This document shows, in pieces, positions 13,401-25,424 of a stretch of 64,000 bases of DNA. A program made the position numbers and the translations under genes. The stretch comes from Edaphochlamys debaryana (taxonomy: Eukaryota; Chlorophyta; Chlorophyceae; Chlamydomonadales). Below the pieces are notes generated by a model, which had not been told where the DNA came from, did no database searches, and worked only from the letters and a program-made list of their open reading frames with translations. Numbering within the stretch: the first letter of the stretch is position 1; each line of letters starts with the position of its first letter. The stretch spans positions 124,001 to 188,000 of the forward strand of contig JAEHOE010000168.1 of NCBI GenBank assembly GCA_016858145.1, in the 5' to 3' direction.

Positions 13401-16400
13401 AGGCCGAGGTACTGCCCCAAGCGCCCGGCGGCCCAGCAGCCTCCCACCCCAAGGGACTACCACCCCTGCGGCCTCCGCCCGACGGGGGGTCTCAGGAGGC
13501 TGCACAGCTGCTACCGCCCTCGCCCTCAAGGTCCCGTGGGCACGGAGAGGAGCCGCAGCCTGCGGGGTCGCTGGCGGGGGCTCCCTCGGGGCTGGGGGCA
13601 GCTGGGGGCAAGCTCGAGGCTCCGCTGCCGGGCGCTGGGGGGCCCGCGGTGCCACCCCCGCCCGAGGGCGAGGGCAGCGGTGCTCGTGCACCGGAGGGGC
13701 TGGAGGGCGCCGAGCCCGCGGAGGCAGTCGCCGAGCAGTCGCCGAAGCGGCCCCGCGTGGAGTCGGCGGACTCGGCCTTCCCAGCCGACCATTCACCGCC
13801 GCCGCAGCCCCCTGCTTCGGAGGCCATGGACCTCTGCTGCGCAGCGGAGGGGCCGCCGCGGCCGGGGCTGCAAGCTGGGAGCCCGGTGTGCGGTGGGGCG
13901 GCCGAGCAGGTGCTCGTGGCCGAAGAGGCGGGAGAGGGCACGGGCCCACCGCCACCCCATGCGCTGCCCGGCTCGGGCCAGCAGGCGGGCGCGGCAGTGG
14001 GGTCTGCGAGCCAAGGCGCTGCACCGCAGGCTGAGGCGAAGGCGGACGCAGGGGCAGCGGGTGCACCGCAGCGACCGCCGCTGTCACTTCTGGCGGACCA
14101 AGGGGATCCGTCCTCGCTCCGGCGCCGCTTCGGAGCCGGCCGCTATGCCCGGGCCGCGGCCACTGTGGGCACAGGTCAGAAGATGGATGGCCCGGCTACG
14201 GCTGGAGAAGGCAGCGGTGAGAGTGGTCGGGGGCTGGGCTGCGTTGTTCCAGGCACACGTGCCACAGCTCCTCCCCGCCCATGTTCACCCCATCCCTGTT
14301 GCTGCAGGGAAAGCGCCCGTTACGCCAGCCGACGTGGCAGTTATGGGTGCGGACTCAGGCCACCCTGCAGAAGGGCAGGCAGCAGCAGCCTCCGCGCGAG
14401 CTGCAGCTGCTCCCCTGCCGGACGCAGGGGCTTCCTGTGCCGAGCCCCCGAGGGCCTCGTCCCCCCGCCACATGGCGGCCGCTCTGCTGGCATCACTGCC
14501 GCCCGCTCACGACAAGGCGGCAGCAGGGACACCGGGGGGTGCGCCCCACACCTCCGGCTCTGCAGCCGGGTTCAGGTCCTGCGGTGCAGCCGCCGGCAAG
14601 ACGGAAGGGGCCGCGCCGCCCCCGGCCGCGCCCGCCCGTCCCTCTGCGCTGCCCGGCCCGCTGGCGGCTGTCTGGGAGGCGTGCAAGGCCGAGGCGCAGG
14701 CCCGCGCCAAGGCCGTGATGCAGAGCCTGGCGCGGCAGTTCGCGCTGGCGGATGCGGCGCACAAGGCGGCGCTGGCGGCGGCCGCAGCGGCAGGACCGGG
14801 GGCGGGCGAGGGGGCGGGCGACGGCATGTCGGCGGCGGCCGCTGCAGCGGCTGCGGCGGCGCTGGGGGAGCTGCAGCGGGGCAGTGGCGCTGCGCTCCCG
14901 AGCGACCCCACCGCCCTGCAGCTGCTGGGTCCCCTCGAGGGGGAGCTGGTGGGTGGGGGATGGCAGGGGGGGGGATGGTGGGGCACGGGCTTCGAGTGCT
15001 GGTCGTGTGGGGCGCAGGACAGGGCGCGGGGCCAAGGGGGGTCGCTGCGGAGGCAGCGGCCAGCTTGTGTGTCTTGAACTGGCTGTTGGCACTCGTGGCC
15101 CTAAGGGAATGACTGCGGCGGTACTCATGCGAGTGATGCCCCCGTGTCCCTGCAGGCTCGCTTCCTGGCCGCCAACCAACGGTTGCAGGGAGCCTCCACG
15201 TCAGCCGCCGCGGTGCCTCCCGCCGCAGCGCCCGCCGAGGCGCCAGGAGGCCCGCCTGCCGGCGCCGCGAGGGCCGACGCAGCTGAGCCGCCAGCAGCCA
15301 GGGACCCCGCCTCCGCCAGCCCTTCCACCGCCACGCCCTCCCGCGTCGAGACGGGCACTCGGCACGGGGCCGATGCAGAGCCCCCGCCCCCAGCCTGCGC
15401 GCCGGCGATGCAGCCCCAACGGGAAGCTGCGGCGGCGGCAGGGGCCTCCGCGTCAGCCCTTGCCCCGTCCACGCTTTCAGTGCCCGGGAAGGCGGGATCC
15501 CCCGGCGGCGCTGAAGCGGAGCGCGCGGTGCTGGGCGCTCGGGGCTCAGCGCCGATGGGCCCAGCGGGTCTGGCGTGCAGGGCGCACCCGGTGGCGGCGC
15601 CTGAGCCCTCCTGGTCGGAGGCTGGCTCGTACGGCCGCCAGCTGCCGCCTGCCCCTGCGGACCAGGCTCAAACCCATCCCACGTCGCAGGCGGCGCCCGG
15701 GCCTGTCCCTGGCCGAGTGTCCCCTGCGCCCCAGCTGCCGCCGCACCTCATGCCTTCGCTCGGTGGCTCCAGCAGCTGCCCCCGGCCCATCGCCCTGTCC
15801 TGCAGCGACCCCGCCCCTCTGCATGGTCAGCCTCCAGGCTGGGACCAGGGCGGCTCTAGCGGGGCTGGTGGGCAGGCCCCGCAGGCGCAGGTGCAGGTGC
15901 AAGCGCAGCCGAGTGCGCTGTCTGCGCACCGGCAGCCGCCGGGGCTGGGGTCGCCAGAGCCCGCCGCCGCCGGTGCTGTGCCCACGTGGTCGCCCGGGGA
16001 GCAGCCGCCGGCAGCAGGCAGGGAGCAGCAGCACGGGGCGCATGTGCAGCAGGCGGTCGCTGCAGGGGCTGACGCGCCCCAGGCGCTGCCGGAGGGGAGT
16101 CATGCCGCGGGGTACGGGTACCACCCTGTGGCCTGGCAGCCGGCGGCCTGGGCCAGCCTCACCGTGGCCTCCCCTCCGTCACTGGTTCAGCCGCCTGCGG
16201 TTGGCCCCTGGGCGGCCAGGGCTGCACCCCCACCCCCGCCCCCCGCCCCCGCTGGACACGGCCTCCCCACGCGGCCACCCCCTTACCCGCTGGGCCCTCC
16301 GCCCGAGGCTCGGGTGGCGCCGCCCGGCCTCCTGCCGCCAGGGCTCAGCGGCGGGTCCGATCCCGGTACTGGCTGGGGGCTGCATGCGGCCCCTCCGGCC

Positions 16401-19379
16401 GTTGTGCCCCCTGCCCCGCCCCCGCATCCGCCGCCTCCACCTCCTTGGCGCCAGCCTCAGCCTGCCTCCGCGGCCCCACCCATGGCCTCCCTTGCTGCGG
16501 CCTACATCCCCGTCCCCGCCCCTGCAGCTCCAGGTGCCTGCCCCGGCCCCGCCCCCTGCCTGGCCAGCTGCGACTCGCTGCCATCGCAGTCGTCCGCCCT
16601 GCCAGCCCAGCCCTCTCTGCCCAGCCTGCCCTCCGCTCAGCCCTCGCTCCCAGCGCCCATTCCCGCACCCACCTCTGCCGCCACAGCCCCTGCCGCTGTG
16701 CCGGGGCCACCAGCGGCAGCGCCTCCCGGTGCAGGCAGCAGTGGCGGCGCCAGTGGCGGCGGAGGCTGTGGCGGCCCCGGCCCCGGCCTCGGCCTCGCAC
16801 CCGAGCCCGAGCCCGATGCCTCCTTCGAGTTGGTGCTGCGGGCGCTGGACGCAGAGTTCAACCAGGGCCGGACCGCCCGGCAGCCGCACGGGGAGAGGGC
16901 GCAGGCGGGGACTCGCGAGGGGCTGCCTGGGCGTGAGGCGCCGGCCGGCAAGCAGCGGGCCCCTGAGGCCAGACCGGCGGCGGGCCACTTGCAGCCGCGG
17001 GAGGGGGCGAGCATTGATGCGCTGCAGCGGGCGGGGGCGCTGGGGCAGGTGGAGGAAGCTGGTGACAGGGCGGGGCGCTTGCTGTGCGCGCAGGGGCTGT
17101 TTGTGCTTCAAGTGCCGCAGACCTCCAACGAACCCCAGCGGAAGCGGTCGGTGGAGGCGGAGCAGCGGGCGGCACACCCGTCCTTCAGCCCCCAGCGCAC
17201 GCAGCTGTGCACGAGCCCACTCGCAGGAGCCTCCCCCACTGCGGCTCCGCACCTCAGGGGGGTCCTGCGTGCCCCGCCTGCGGCAGAGCAGGACGCCGAT
17301 GGGCGGCCAGGCGAGCAGCCCCAGGCTGCTGTGCTCCGGCCCCAGACCAGCGCCGGAGTGGGCGCCAAGGGCGCACGCAAGCGCCGCCACAGCAGCCGTT
17401 GGGGACCCCCTCTGGAGACAGAGGAGGTGCCGGACGGCTCGCCGCCGCCTCCATCCCCGCCCCCACCCCCGCCCCCGCCTACATCCTCACCTCCACCCCC
17501 ACCCCCGTCCCCGCCTTCACCCCCGTCCCCACCCCCGCCCCCACCCCCGTCTTCGTCCCCGCCGTTCCAGCAACCGGGGGGGCGGCCGGAACAGGTGCTG
17601 GGGGGCCCTGCGGCGGGGCCTGCGGCGGGGTCGGGGCCCCTCCAGGCGCCAGTGGGGGGTCCCGCAGTGCTCCCGGCGGCCTCCAGGGAGCTGGGGGTCA
17701 GGCCAGGCCTGGGCGTCGGCCCTTGCTCGGGCGGGCGGACCGAGGCGCAGTCTGGCGTGCAGCCAGGCGCGAGGGCGCCGGAGGGACTGCGCAGCCGCAG
17801 CCCCAGCTGCGAGCCCCTGAGCTGCTCGCCAGCCGCCTCGCCGCCAGGCAGCGCCCCAGGCAGCCCCCGCCGCTCCGGAGCGCCCGGCGAGGGGCTGAGC
17901 TTCCGCCTGAGGCCCTCCGGCCGTGGCGCCCCAGCCCGTCCGGTGGCCCAAGCGCAGCCACTGCCGCGTGGGGCAAAGGGTGTACCGGCGACCCTGGGTC
18001 CCGAGCCCTCCCCTCTGTCACTGCACGGCTCAGCGCCCGCGCCACTTCAGTCTCCCAGTCCGTCGGCCGCACCGCCGCTCCACCCCCTCCGGCCAACGGA
18101 CAGCAACGAGGCCTTGCCCATGGAGCTGGACAGCCCACGGTCTCCGCCCCCGCGCCCACCCCTTCCTCCGCCACCACCCCTGGCTTCAATCTCCCTGGAG
18201 CTCCCGCAGCCTTCCCCGCTCTCCCCTGCTCCGCCGCCGCCATTGCTGCCGGCAGCTTCGCCGCCTGCACCTGATCTCCTGTCACATAAACGACAGCGGA
18301 AGAAGCGGCGGCAGTCTCTTCCCGGCACTGCTGCTGTGAGCCCTGCGCCTGGCTCCCCTCCCGCCCCGGCTGCAGCGGTGGCCCCACTCGGCGACCGCGA
18401 GCAGGCCCCGTCCAGCCCACAGGGGAAGCAGGGGAGCGCAGGTGCCGGCGCCGGTGCAGGGGCCCCTGCCAGCGGTGAGCTGGTGGAGGTCAAGGTGGAA
18501 CCGGACGCCGAGGCGGGGGCAGGGCCGCAGCCCCGCCTGGCGGAGGCGGTCAGGCTGGCCAGCCCCTCTCGCCCCACCGGCCCGCTGCCCAGCCAGGCGG
18601 AGCTGTGGAAGGGCGAGGCGCGGAAGCGCGGGGCCGTCAGCGGTGCAGACGAGGGCTCGCCCTCGCAGTGCCAGGCAAAGCCGCCGGAGCCTAAGCGGCC
18701 TGAGGCAATGCCGCCGCAGCCGAAACGGACTGACCTGAAACCGCCTCAGCCGAAGCCGCCACAGCAGCAGCCGCCACAGCAGAAGCGGGCGGACCCGAAA
18801 GGGACTGAGCCGAAGCCGCCGAAGCCTCCCCCTCGGCTCCAGGCGAGCCCAGGCCTGCGGCAGTTGAGCCGGCAGCAGCAGCGGGCGTCCCTAGCCCCGG
18901 GGCACGGGCAGCTGCCCTTCTGGCCCATGGGGGCGCACATGGCGCAGTGGGGGGCGGGGGGCGGCCCCCTGGCCATGGGCGGCTTTGGCGGAGTGCACAT
19001 GCAGAGGCCGGGCCCCATGCAGCCCCCCATGCGGTCTCCGGAGCAGCTTGGCATGCAGTCGCCCATGCAGGGCCACATGCGGTGGATCCAGGGCCCGGGT
19101 GGGCCTGGGCCCATGGCCCACATGGGCGGGCCGGGGCCCATGGGACCCCGCGGCCCCGGAGCCATGGGCATGGGCGGGGGTATGGGTCCCATGGGGGGTG
19201 CGGGCGGTTGCGGCCCGGGCCTGCCCGGCGGGGGGCGTCAGGTGGCTCGGGGAGGCATGCCGGGGGGCGGGCCCATGGGCGTGGGGCAGGGCCCAGGCGC
19301 GGAGGGGCATGCGGGTGTGGCGGCGGCGGCGCTGATGAACTTCCTGGCAGCATGTCAGAAGAACCAGTTCAAGGGGTAG
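10430..19379 (+). CDS. GNAT-domain acetyltransferase with about 2,300-aa disordered tail
   Basis: Predicted 2,553 aa. Exons: 10430-10507, 10757-10879, 10971-11032, 11171-11276, 11445-11543, 11750-12016, 12155-14216, 14308-14948, 15156-19379. All phases agree; the exon-3 acceptor (GAAG|CTC) is the weakest call. Residues about 70-250 form a GNAT fold: strands HDACLVAVLSLGGEMVCAAS, the acetyl-CoA loop QKRGLGRLL followed by a helix, then ATVVVLGREVAGYWTKLGF. The arrangement resembles the GNAT module of plant PHD-type histone acetyltransferases, but no PHD finger is visible. The tail contains an acidic Ser/Asp/Gly tract (12,380-12,610), long Pro runs (17,440-17,570), repeated KPPxPKR-like units (18,680-18,840) and a Met/Gly/Pro-rich end. 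A nuclear chromatin role is an inference. Other chain lengths are possible if the 4.2-kb last exon hides introns. Confidence 0.75.
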
Positions 19380-20264
19380 TGGGGCCGTGGAGGGGCCAGC
19401 GCCTAGGCAGGGCTGCGAGGACTGTGTTGCGTTGTGGCTCGGATGTGGGAAACAGAGGTAGAGCGCAAGGAGGCTGGCTCGCGCACTGACGACCCCGGCC
19501 AAGCGGGGCCATGCAGTACGTGCATGTGGACTGTGTCGGGCCTGCAGGAGGTTGTGCCCAGGGGGGTGATGGTACGTGTGAGTGTTTGCATCGGTGTACC
19601 ACTGTAGCCACGGGCGAAGCTTGGTCGCTGGGGGAAAGCTGTGAGGCCGGTCTGCTAGGATGGTCTTTGATATGACCTCAGGCTGACGGCGCACTCTTGG
19701 GGAGTAGGCCCCGCGGGTGGAACTGTGCGGGCCGGGCCGGGAGGAGCAGTGAGGAGATGCTGGAAATGCATGGGCTAGTACGTACATACAAGTGCGCCTG
19801 CGCTTCGCCACATATTACCGTGCGCGCATACAGGACCGGTGAGGGGGAGGCAGGTGCAGACCTCGTGTACGATTGGGCAGATAGGACAGAGTTGCGCGTT
19901 TTGGTCTTCAGGGCGACGGGGCTCGGCCCTTTGCCTGCCCTATGCTGCCAATGCTGGTTATCATGGATTCGAGCGGCGGACGAGCATGTGAGCTTTGACA
20001 AGAGTTGGAATGCGGTCTTGGTCGTTGCAAGCCTGGTATGGGTCCGCGCATCGTGTAGCTGTAAGTTGTGGGGTTGCTCGCAGCTCATTCTCATGCGTGC
20101 CATGGATGAGCTGTGGACAGGCACAGGCTCAGCCGGCGACGCGGTATTGGGACGCGGGAGGAGAGGGGCTCAGACCCAACACCAGTTCCGGAGTTTACAG
20201 TCACCCACATCCACACGTAGGTCCTTACTCAACACGGCGGCACAGCCTCCACGTCGGCACGGGC
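19380..20264. other. Convergent 3' intergenic region
   Basis: Lies between two convergent genes. A plus-strand TGTAA at 20060-20064 may end the GNAT transcript, giving a 3' UTR near 680 nt. A minus-strand TGTAA at 20195-20199 serves the opposite gene. If both are used the transcripts nearly meet tail to tail. No coding exon is seen. Confidence 0.4.
20195..20199 (-). terminator. TGTAA poly(A) signal
   Basis: Minus-strand TGTAA 66 nt past the stop codon at 20265. This is nearly the same spacing as for the ankyrin-RING gene, and supports both the stop call and the chlorophycean assignment. Confidence 0.55.
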
Positions 20265-22329
20265 TCACGGGCACAGCATGAAGCCCTCGGGCAGCTCCGT
20301 GCGGTTCCGCCCTGCGTACGCGCCCCCCGCATCCCCCCGCTCCACGCTCGCAGGAGCGCTGCCCTCTGCCCCGGGACCGTCCGGCGCACCCTTCCCTCCC
20401 TGGGCTTTGGAACCGCCTGCCTTCTTCTTGCCCCCCGACTTGTACTGAAGCGCCGCGAGCAGCGCTGCCCTGGCGCGGCCCCCCTCTGCGCGCGCCGCGT
20501 CCCCCTGCAGCCGCTCCTCCACCGGGTGGGCCCCGGCCCCGGCAGCCGGGGAGGGCCCCGCAGCCGAAGAGGGCGCGGAGGAGCCTGACACACCGCTCTG
20601 CTGCTCCCCGCCTTGCGGCGCCTGGCCGCTGGCACCGCCGGGCGCCTCCGGCCCTGCGCCCGCACCGCTGCCCCCCGCGTCCTTGAGGATCGCCAGCAGC
20701 GCCGGCGACAGCCCCGCGGGAGGGCCGTCCGGCGCAGCCGCCTCCGCCGCCCCCGGTCCCGCCTCTGACCCGGGCCCCGCAGCCGCCAGCCGCTGCGCCA
20801 CCGCCCTCTCCTGCAGAGGCGTGAGCTGGATGACGGGAGTGAAGGGCACCGCCGGGGCAGCGCCAGCCCCAGAGGGCCCCGCTCCAGCCTCCTGGGCGGC
20901 GGGCCGCTGGCCGTGGAGCCCAGTGGGGGCAGCCACCGCCCGCTGCCGCCGGTAGCGGTCCGCCCGCAGCCACGAGGCCACACTGTCCGCTCGCTGGCCT
21001 CCCCCCGAGCCCCCGCGGGGGCCCGCGTCAGGCGCCCCCGAGGCCTCCGTGTAGGCTGAGGGGCAGGGGGCCGCAGGTGGGCGGGATTGAGGGATGCGGG
21101 CAGATAAGCGCAATGGGCCGCACGCGGAATGCCTTACAACGCGGGCAAGCGCCGGCCGCCACCGGGCCGTTGCTCCCACCCAAAGCCTGCCGCCGGCCCC
21201 ACAGCCGCAGCTGCGCACGGTTGTTGGCGGCACCCACCTTGGCTGCTGCTGCGCCCCGCCGCTGCCGCCTGGAGCCTGGCCCGGAGGCGGGGGAGCTCCA
21301 CCTGGGGTCAGGGGCCGGGGGACAGGCGGGAGGAGGATGAGTACCCCGTCACTTGGATGGAATCTCGCCTGCATGTGATGGTGGTGAGCGCAATACATGC
21401 CTTCCCCACCCGGCGTCGTGCCGTCTCACCCGTACGTTGCTCTTGCTGTTCCAGTCCCCCGCCTCCGCTGCCGCCCCCCCTCCTCTGCCCCCCCCCCCCC
21501 CCGCCTCCCCGCTCCCCACCAGCAGCCTCTTGCGGGCCTCCAGGAAGGAGCGGAACAGCGCACCGAACTCGGGGCCGGCCTCGGCAGCGGCGTCCTCGGC
21601 GGACGGGGCCCGGCCGTGGGCCTGTGCGAAAGCGACCTGGGGCACGAGGGCGGGGTCGTTGAACCTGTTCGCGTGATTTGCGCGAGCCCTGCAGAACCAT
21701 ACGTGCAAGCCGCATGCCAACAAGCCTTGCCACAAGGCACTGCAGCCTTTCCGACTCTCCGTGCAGACGGAGCGCAGGGCCCCGGCAGCCCCAGCACAAC
21801 GCAGGGGCGCACCTGCCAGTCCTTGGTCTGCAGCTTGAGCGCCCGGTACAGGCGCAGCGTGTACTGGTAGTCGCTCACCACAGCCTGCGAGGCACCGGCG
21901 CGGTGTCCAGCCATTGCACAGGGAGGGGCAGCACTGAGGGGCAACACCGTCCACCCCAACTGCCGCCCTCGGCGGGGGACCCCGAGCCTTTTCTGCACGC
22001 CCCCACCCGCCAGCGCCCGTGTGTCAGGCCCTTGGTGTGTCATTCCGCTGCTACCAGCTGCGCGCCGCGGACCGTGTCGCGCGGATGCTCACCTCCTCTG
22101 AGAGCTCCACCGCCGCGTCTAGCTGCTGTGGTTGCTCCGATTTGCTCTGCCGTAAGCCTAGCGCTTGGGCAGAGGTTTCTGGCGCTTCTGCCAGTGCCGA
22201 TTGCACTTGGCAAGCCGGCCGCCGGCTCGGAGCACAGCAGGGGGCTGCATCATATAGTACAACCCTGCTTGCAACGTGGCGATGCGCAGTCGCTGGTGGA
22301 CTTGCGCCTGCGCGCAGAGCGGACCGCAT
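20265..22329 (-). CDS. Protein with Sld2/RECQL4-N/FAM13-like motif
   Basis: Predicted 456 aa from exons 22329-22093, 21884-21813, 21636-21430, 21301-21238 and 21055-20265. All are GT-AG with consistent phases. The start is the first ATG (MRSALRAG); its Arg/Ala-rich head could be an organelle targeting peptide. Residues about 85-145 read LYRALKLQTKDWQVAFAQAH, then GRAPSAED, then FRSFLEARKRLLV. This matches the pattern of the Sld2 / RECQL4 N-terminal motif and the related FAM13 repeat (helix, W-x-x-x-F, HGRxPSxED, then Y/F-x-x-F-x-x-x-R/K). In Sld2 and RECQL4 the motif serves replication initiation; FAM13 proteins are different, so a replication role is only one possibility. The rest is Ala/Gly/Pro-rich, with VIQLTPLQERAVAQRL near residue 260. 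Confidence 0.7.
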
Positions 22330-24194
22330 TTCGCCCTGACACAGCCGTGGAGAGCTAGATACGTTGTAGTCTATTGTAGAGAAGGTTGCCAAAGAGCTAA
22401 CCCAAATGCGGATACATCTGCTACGGTTGAGTTGGGCTGAGGATGAAGACCGACGTGTTTCGTGCCTGCGCCCCTCGCCTCCCCCCCCAGCTCAGGTGCA
22501 ATGTCCGGCAATGTCTCTCCACTTGCTAGAGGTAGAGGCAGTGCACGCCCCAATCGCGAGTTGGGCTCGAAGCCCGGTTTGGGGCCGCCCCAGCAGCGAG
22601 TGCAGCCTCCTCCGTCAGCCGCATCCTGGGGGGGCTGTTGCGCCTGAGCTCCCGCCAGCATGTGCCACAGGGTGCCACAGCCCAGAGCACCCAGAGCCAG
22701 TCCCATGGAAAGCAAGATCCCTGCCCAGCTGCCCTGCTCCCTGGCAGACGTGACAGTTGGGCTTTCTGCCCGGTCGAACGCGGTTGTATGGCAAGGGGTG
22801 GCGCGAGCCACCCTAACGGTGTCTGCAATTGTGCATTTTCGCCGGGGTGGCCGGGTCCTCAGCGACCTCAGGCGAGGGCCTGCATGTCCCGACCAGATCC
22901 GTGCCCTCGCGTAGGTGGGGCTGGGTGGGGTCGCCCAAGCGCAATACGAGCTCACCAGGTAGGTAGGTGCGTCACTGCCGGGGCCGTGTCGCCTACCGGT
23001 ACTTCTCTTGCTTGCACTTCGGTGCGGTGGTATCCTCAGTGTGCCGATGAGCCTGGCCATAACCCCCAAGACTGCGGTGCAGCTTCTGGTGCCTCGCCCC
23101 TGCCAGACCTGCCACCCGGGGGCGAGTAGCACCGCGACTGCCACGCCCGCACCCCACGGCGCGCACCAAGACAGCAGACAGCATACACCCCGCAGAGCTT
23201 GGGCCAGGGGTGACCCACTCCTGGCATGATCCATCCTGACCCGGGAGTTAACATAAACCTCGTCTGGCGTCCCTTGGCCGCAAAGCAGGACTCTACAGTA
23301 AGCTCCCTGCAACTCTGAGCACGTAGCTGCATGCCTGGACACTTCCGCCCGATCTATCAGCATGTGTCATGGCTTTCCCCTCCATTTTACGCTTTCCAGA
23401 TGTCTCCTGTCCTTAATGCAGCACCTGACAGTTTTCCTGACCCTAATCTCGCAACCCTGCTGTGCACAGCACACTACCGCTGCCTATCCAGCTCAACATC
23501 TACGACCGCAAGGTCCTGCAAGTTACTCTATCGCTACTGACTGACTGGTTAACCAAAGAGAGCACCCGTGGTGCCACGGTGCTTCAACATGCGAAACCTA
23601 AGCTGCCAACCATCGTCTCAACGACACCTGGTACTGCACTTAGCAGTCACGGCTCCACAACTCTGCAACACTCTACAAACATCTTCACGCATGCACACAT
23701 GCTTACTGCTGGAGCAACACCAAACGGCACCAATGCATTTCCCCCGTCTACCTCCAGGCCCTTCTGCAGCCTTGATTGTTGATGACGTACACTCTCGCTG
23801 AGCCCAGTTCTAGCATTGCAGCCACACATAGACTATAGCGTTCGCTCTCCCCTCCCTTTGCTGACCACCTTCGGGACGAACCCTACCGAGGGCCTAGCAA
23901 CGCACGGGCCGCCACCTTGGGCTGTCATGACAAACGGTGTTTGCGGGCAACACGTAGGCCCGCGACCCGACCAGTCGCCGGGCCGTGGTGTGAACCCTCA
24001 TCAACGTGGACAGATGGGCCGTCGGACTGGGGCTACCCTCCCTTCGTTTGTTTCAAGTGCCGCACACAATCTATCTGCACGAGTTGTCACGACCTGTACA
24101 CGCAGGCGGGGCGGTCATGCATTGAGTCAGACTCGTCTTGAGGTGTGAAAGGGCCTACCGCGATGGTGCCACAAGCTCAAGCAGCTCCCTCACC
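22330..24194. other. Intergenic, no supported gene
   Basis: The stretch contains the upstream region of the Sld2-motif gene. From about 23,300 it has lower GC, without codon-like structure. A 330-codon minus-strand reading frame (23363-22371) has two hydrophobic stretches, but it overlaps the neighbouring gene's 5' end and shows no splice or family support, so it is not called. Confidence 0.4.
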
Positions 24195-25295
24195 TCATGA
24201 GGCGACCCGCCCCGCCAGGGGAACCTCTGCGCCGTAGGTGCGGCTGCTCCAGCCGCCCCCCTTGCGCTCAGCGGCGCAGGGGGTTGCCACCGCCCCAGAG
24301 CCAAGCGACGGGAGCCGCAGCATGGGCTCTGGCAACCGCGCCGGCCCCACGGGGCCGGGGCCTCCCGCCTCCGTGCCGGCCCCCACCGAGTTGCCACTCC
24401 CTACCCGGCCCGGTGGGGAGAGCGAGGGCAGGGGGGCAGCGGATTGCGCCGGTGCCTGCACGCTGAGGGTGGTGTGCTCGGCGCCGCTCCCCCGGCGTGG
24501 GGAGGGGAGCAGCAGGCCGGGCCGCTGCTGCTGGGGCGGGGGCGGGGGCGTCACGTTGAGGTGGGGCTGGGAGCGCGTGTGCACGAGGCGCGGCTCGCCG
24601 CCGCCTGCGCCTGCGCCTGCAGCGCCTGGCAGGGACAGGTTTGGCCCAGGGTCCCGGGCCGCGGCACCAGCGGGGAGGGCGCCATATCCCCGTGTGCCGC
24701 AGCCACCCGGTCCGTGGGGTCGGGGTGAGGGCGTGCAGTCCCCGCTGCAGCTGCGGCTGCCCCCGGCCGCAACTACGCGGGGAGACATGGCGACCGGCGG
24801 CAGCGCCGGGCAGCCGGCTGTCATCGCCGAGTAGGCGGCCGGGGGCGGCATGGGGGCGTAGCCCAGCGAGTGGCGGCGTGGCGTGGAGCTGACACGACTG
24901 CTGAGCGGTGCTGGCGCCCCCGCCAGGCCCAGGCCCAGGCCCAGGCTCGGGCCTCCGTCGTGCGATGCCTCCCGGCCGCCCGCGCTGCTGGTCTCCGAGG
25001 TGGCCACGCTCTTGGGGCTGGGGCTGGGGCCAGAGTCCGCGCCACAGGTGCTGGATTGACAGCTAGAGCCGCACGCGCTTGCACTGGTGCTTACACTGAC
25101 GCTGGGGTGCGGTCGGGCTGGCCCGTGGTGCCGTGGGGAAGGGTGGCCTGCCGCAATGCCGGTGCCTGACTGCGCACTGGCCGCCGCCAAGGCTCGGAGC
25201 GGCAGCATCATGAGGAGCTCCTGCTGCTGCACGCAAGGCGCCGGTGCTCGGGAGCTGCTGAGCGGAAGCCCTGGGAGAGCAGAGCTCGCCACCAT
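24195..25295 (-). CDS. Ser/Pro/Gly-rich disordered protein, possibly 5'-truncated
   Basis: From the in-frame ATG at 25295 this frame encodes 366 aa with no recognised domain. It looks protein-like rather than random: SSTPRRHSLGYAPMPPP, LVHTRSQPHLNVTPPPPP and a CTPSPRP segment resemble phosphorylatable disordered tails. The frame stays open upstream of the ATG to about 25,440 (QAKLVRFRVEDAPEALPTV). There it runs antisense to the 5' end of the damaged plus-strand gene, whose codons also look real. Either this is the last exon of a gene whose front was lost at a rearrangement near 25.3-25.4 kb, or one of the two frames is spurious. The stop TGA is directly followed by GGTGAGG, so a donor-like site exists there too. 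Confidence 0.4.
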   Translation of the reverse strand: MVASSALPGLPLSSSRAPAPCVQQQELLMMLPLRALAAASAQSGTGIAAGHPSPRHHGPARPHPSVSVSTSASACGSSCQSSTCGADSGPSPSPKSVATSETSSAGGREASHDGGPSLGLGLGLAGAPAPLSSRVSSTPRRHSLGYAPMPPPAAYSAMTAGCPALPPVAMSPRVVAAGGSRSCSGDCTPSPRPHGPGGCGTRGYGALPAGAAARDPGPNLSLPGAAGAGAGGGEPRLVHTRSQPHLNVTPPPPPQQQRPGLLLPSPRRGSGAEHTTLSVQAPAQSAAPLPSLSPPGRVGSGNSVGAGTEAGGPGPVGPARLPEPMLRLPSLGSGAVATPCAAERKGGGWSSRTYGAEVPLAGRVAS

Positions 25296-25424
25296 TGCGG
25301 GGCCGCCGTCGCTGGAGGCAGACAACAGGGGCCCGGCGGGCAGGGCCAAGCGCGGGACCGTCGGAAGAGCTTCAGGAGCATCTTCGACGCGGAAACGGAC
25401 GAGCTTTGCCTGAGGATTGACCGC

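Noticed and set aside
22371..23363. 330-codon minus-strand open frame with two hydrophobic stretches
   Set aside because: It overlaps the 5' end of the neighbouring gene, shows no splice support or recognisable family, and long chance frames are common at this base composition.
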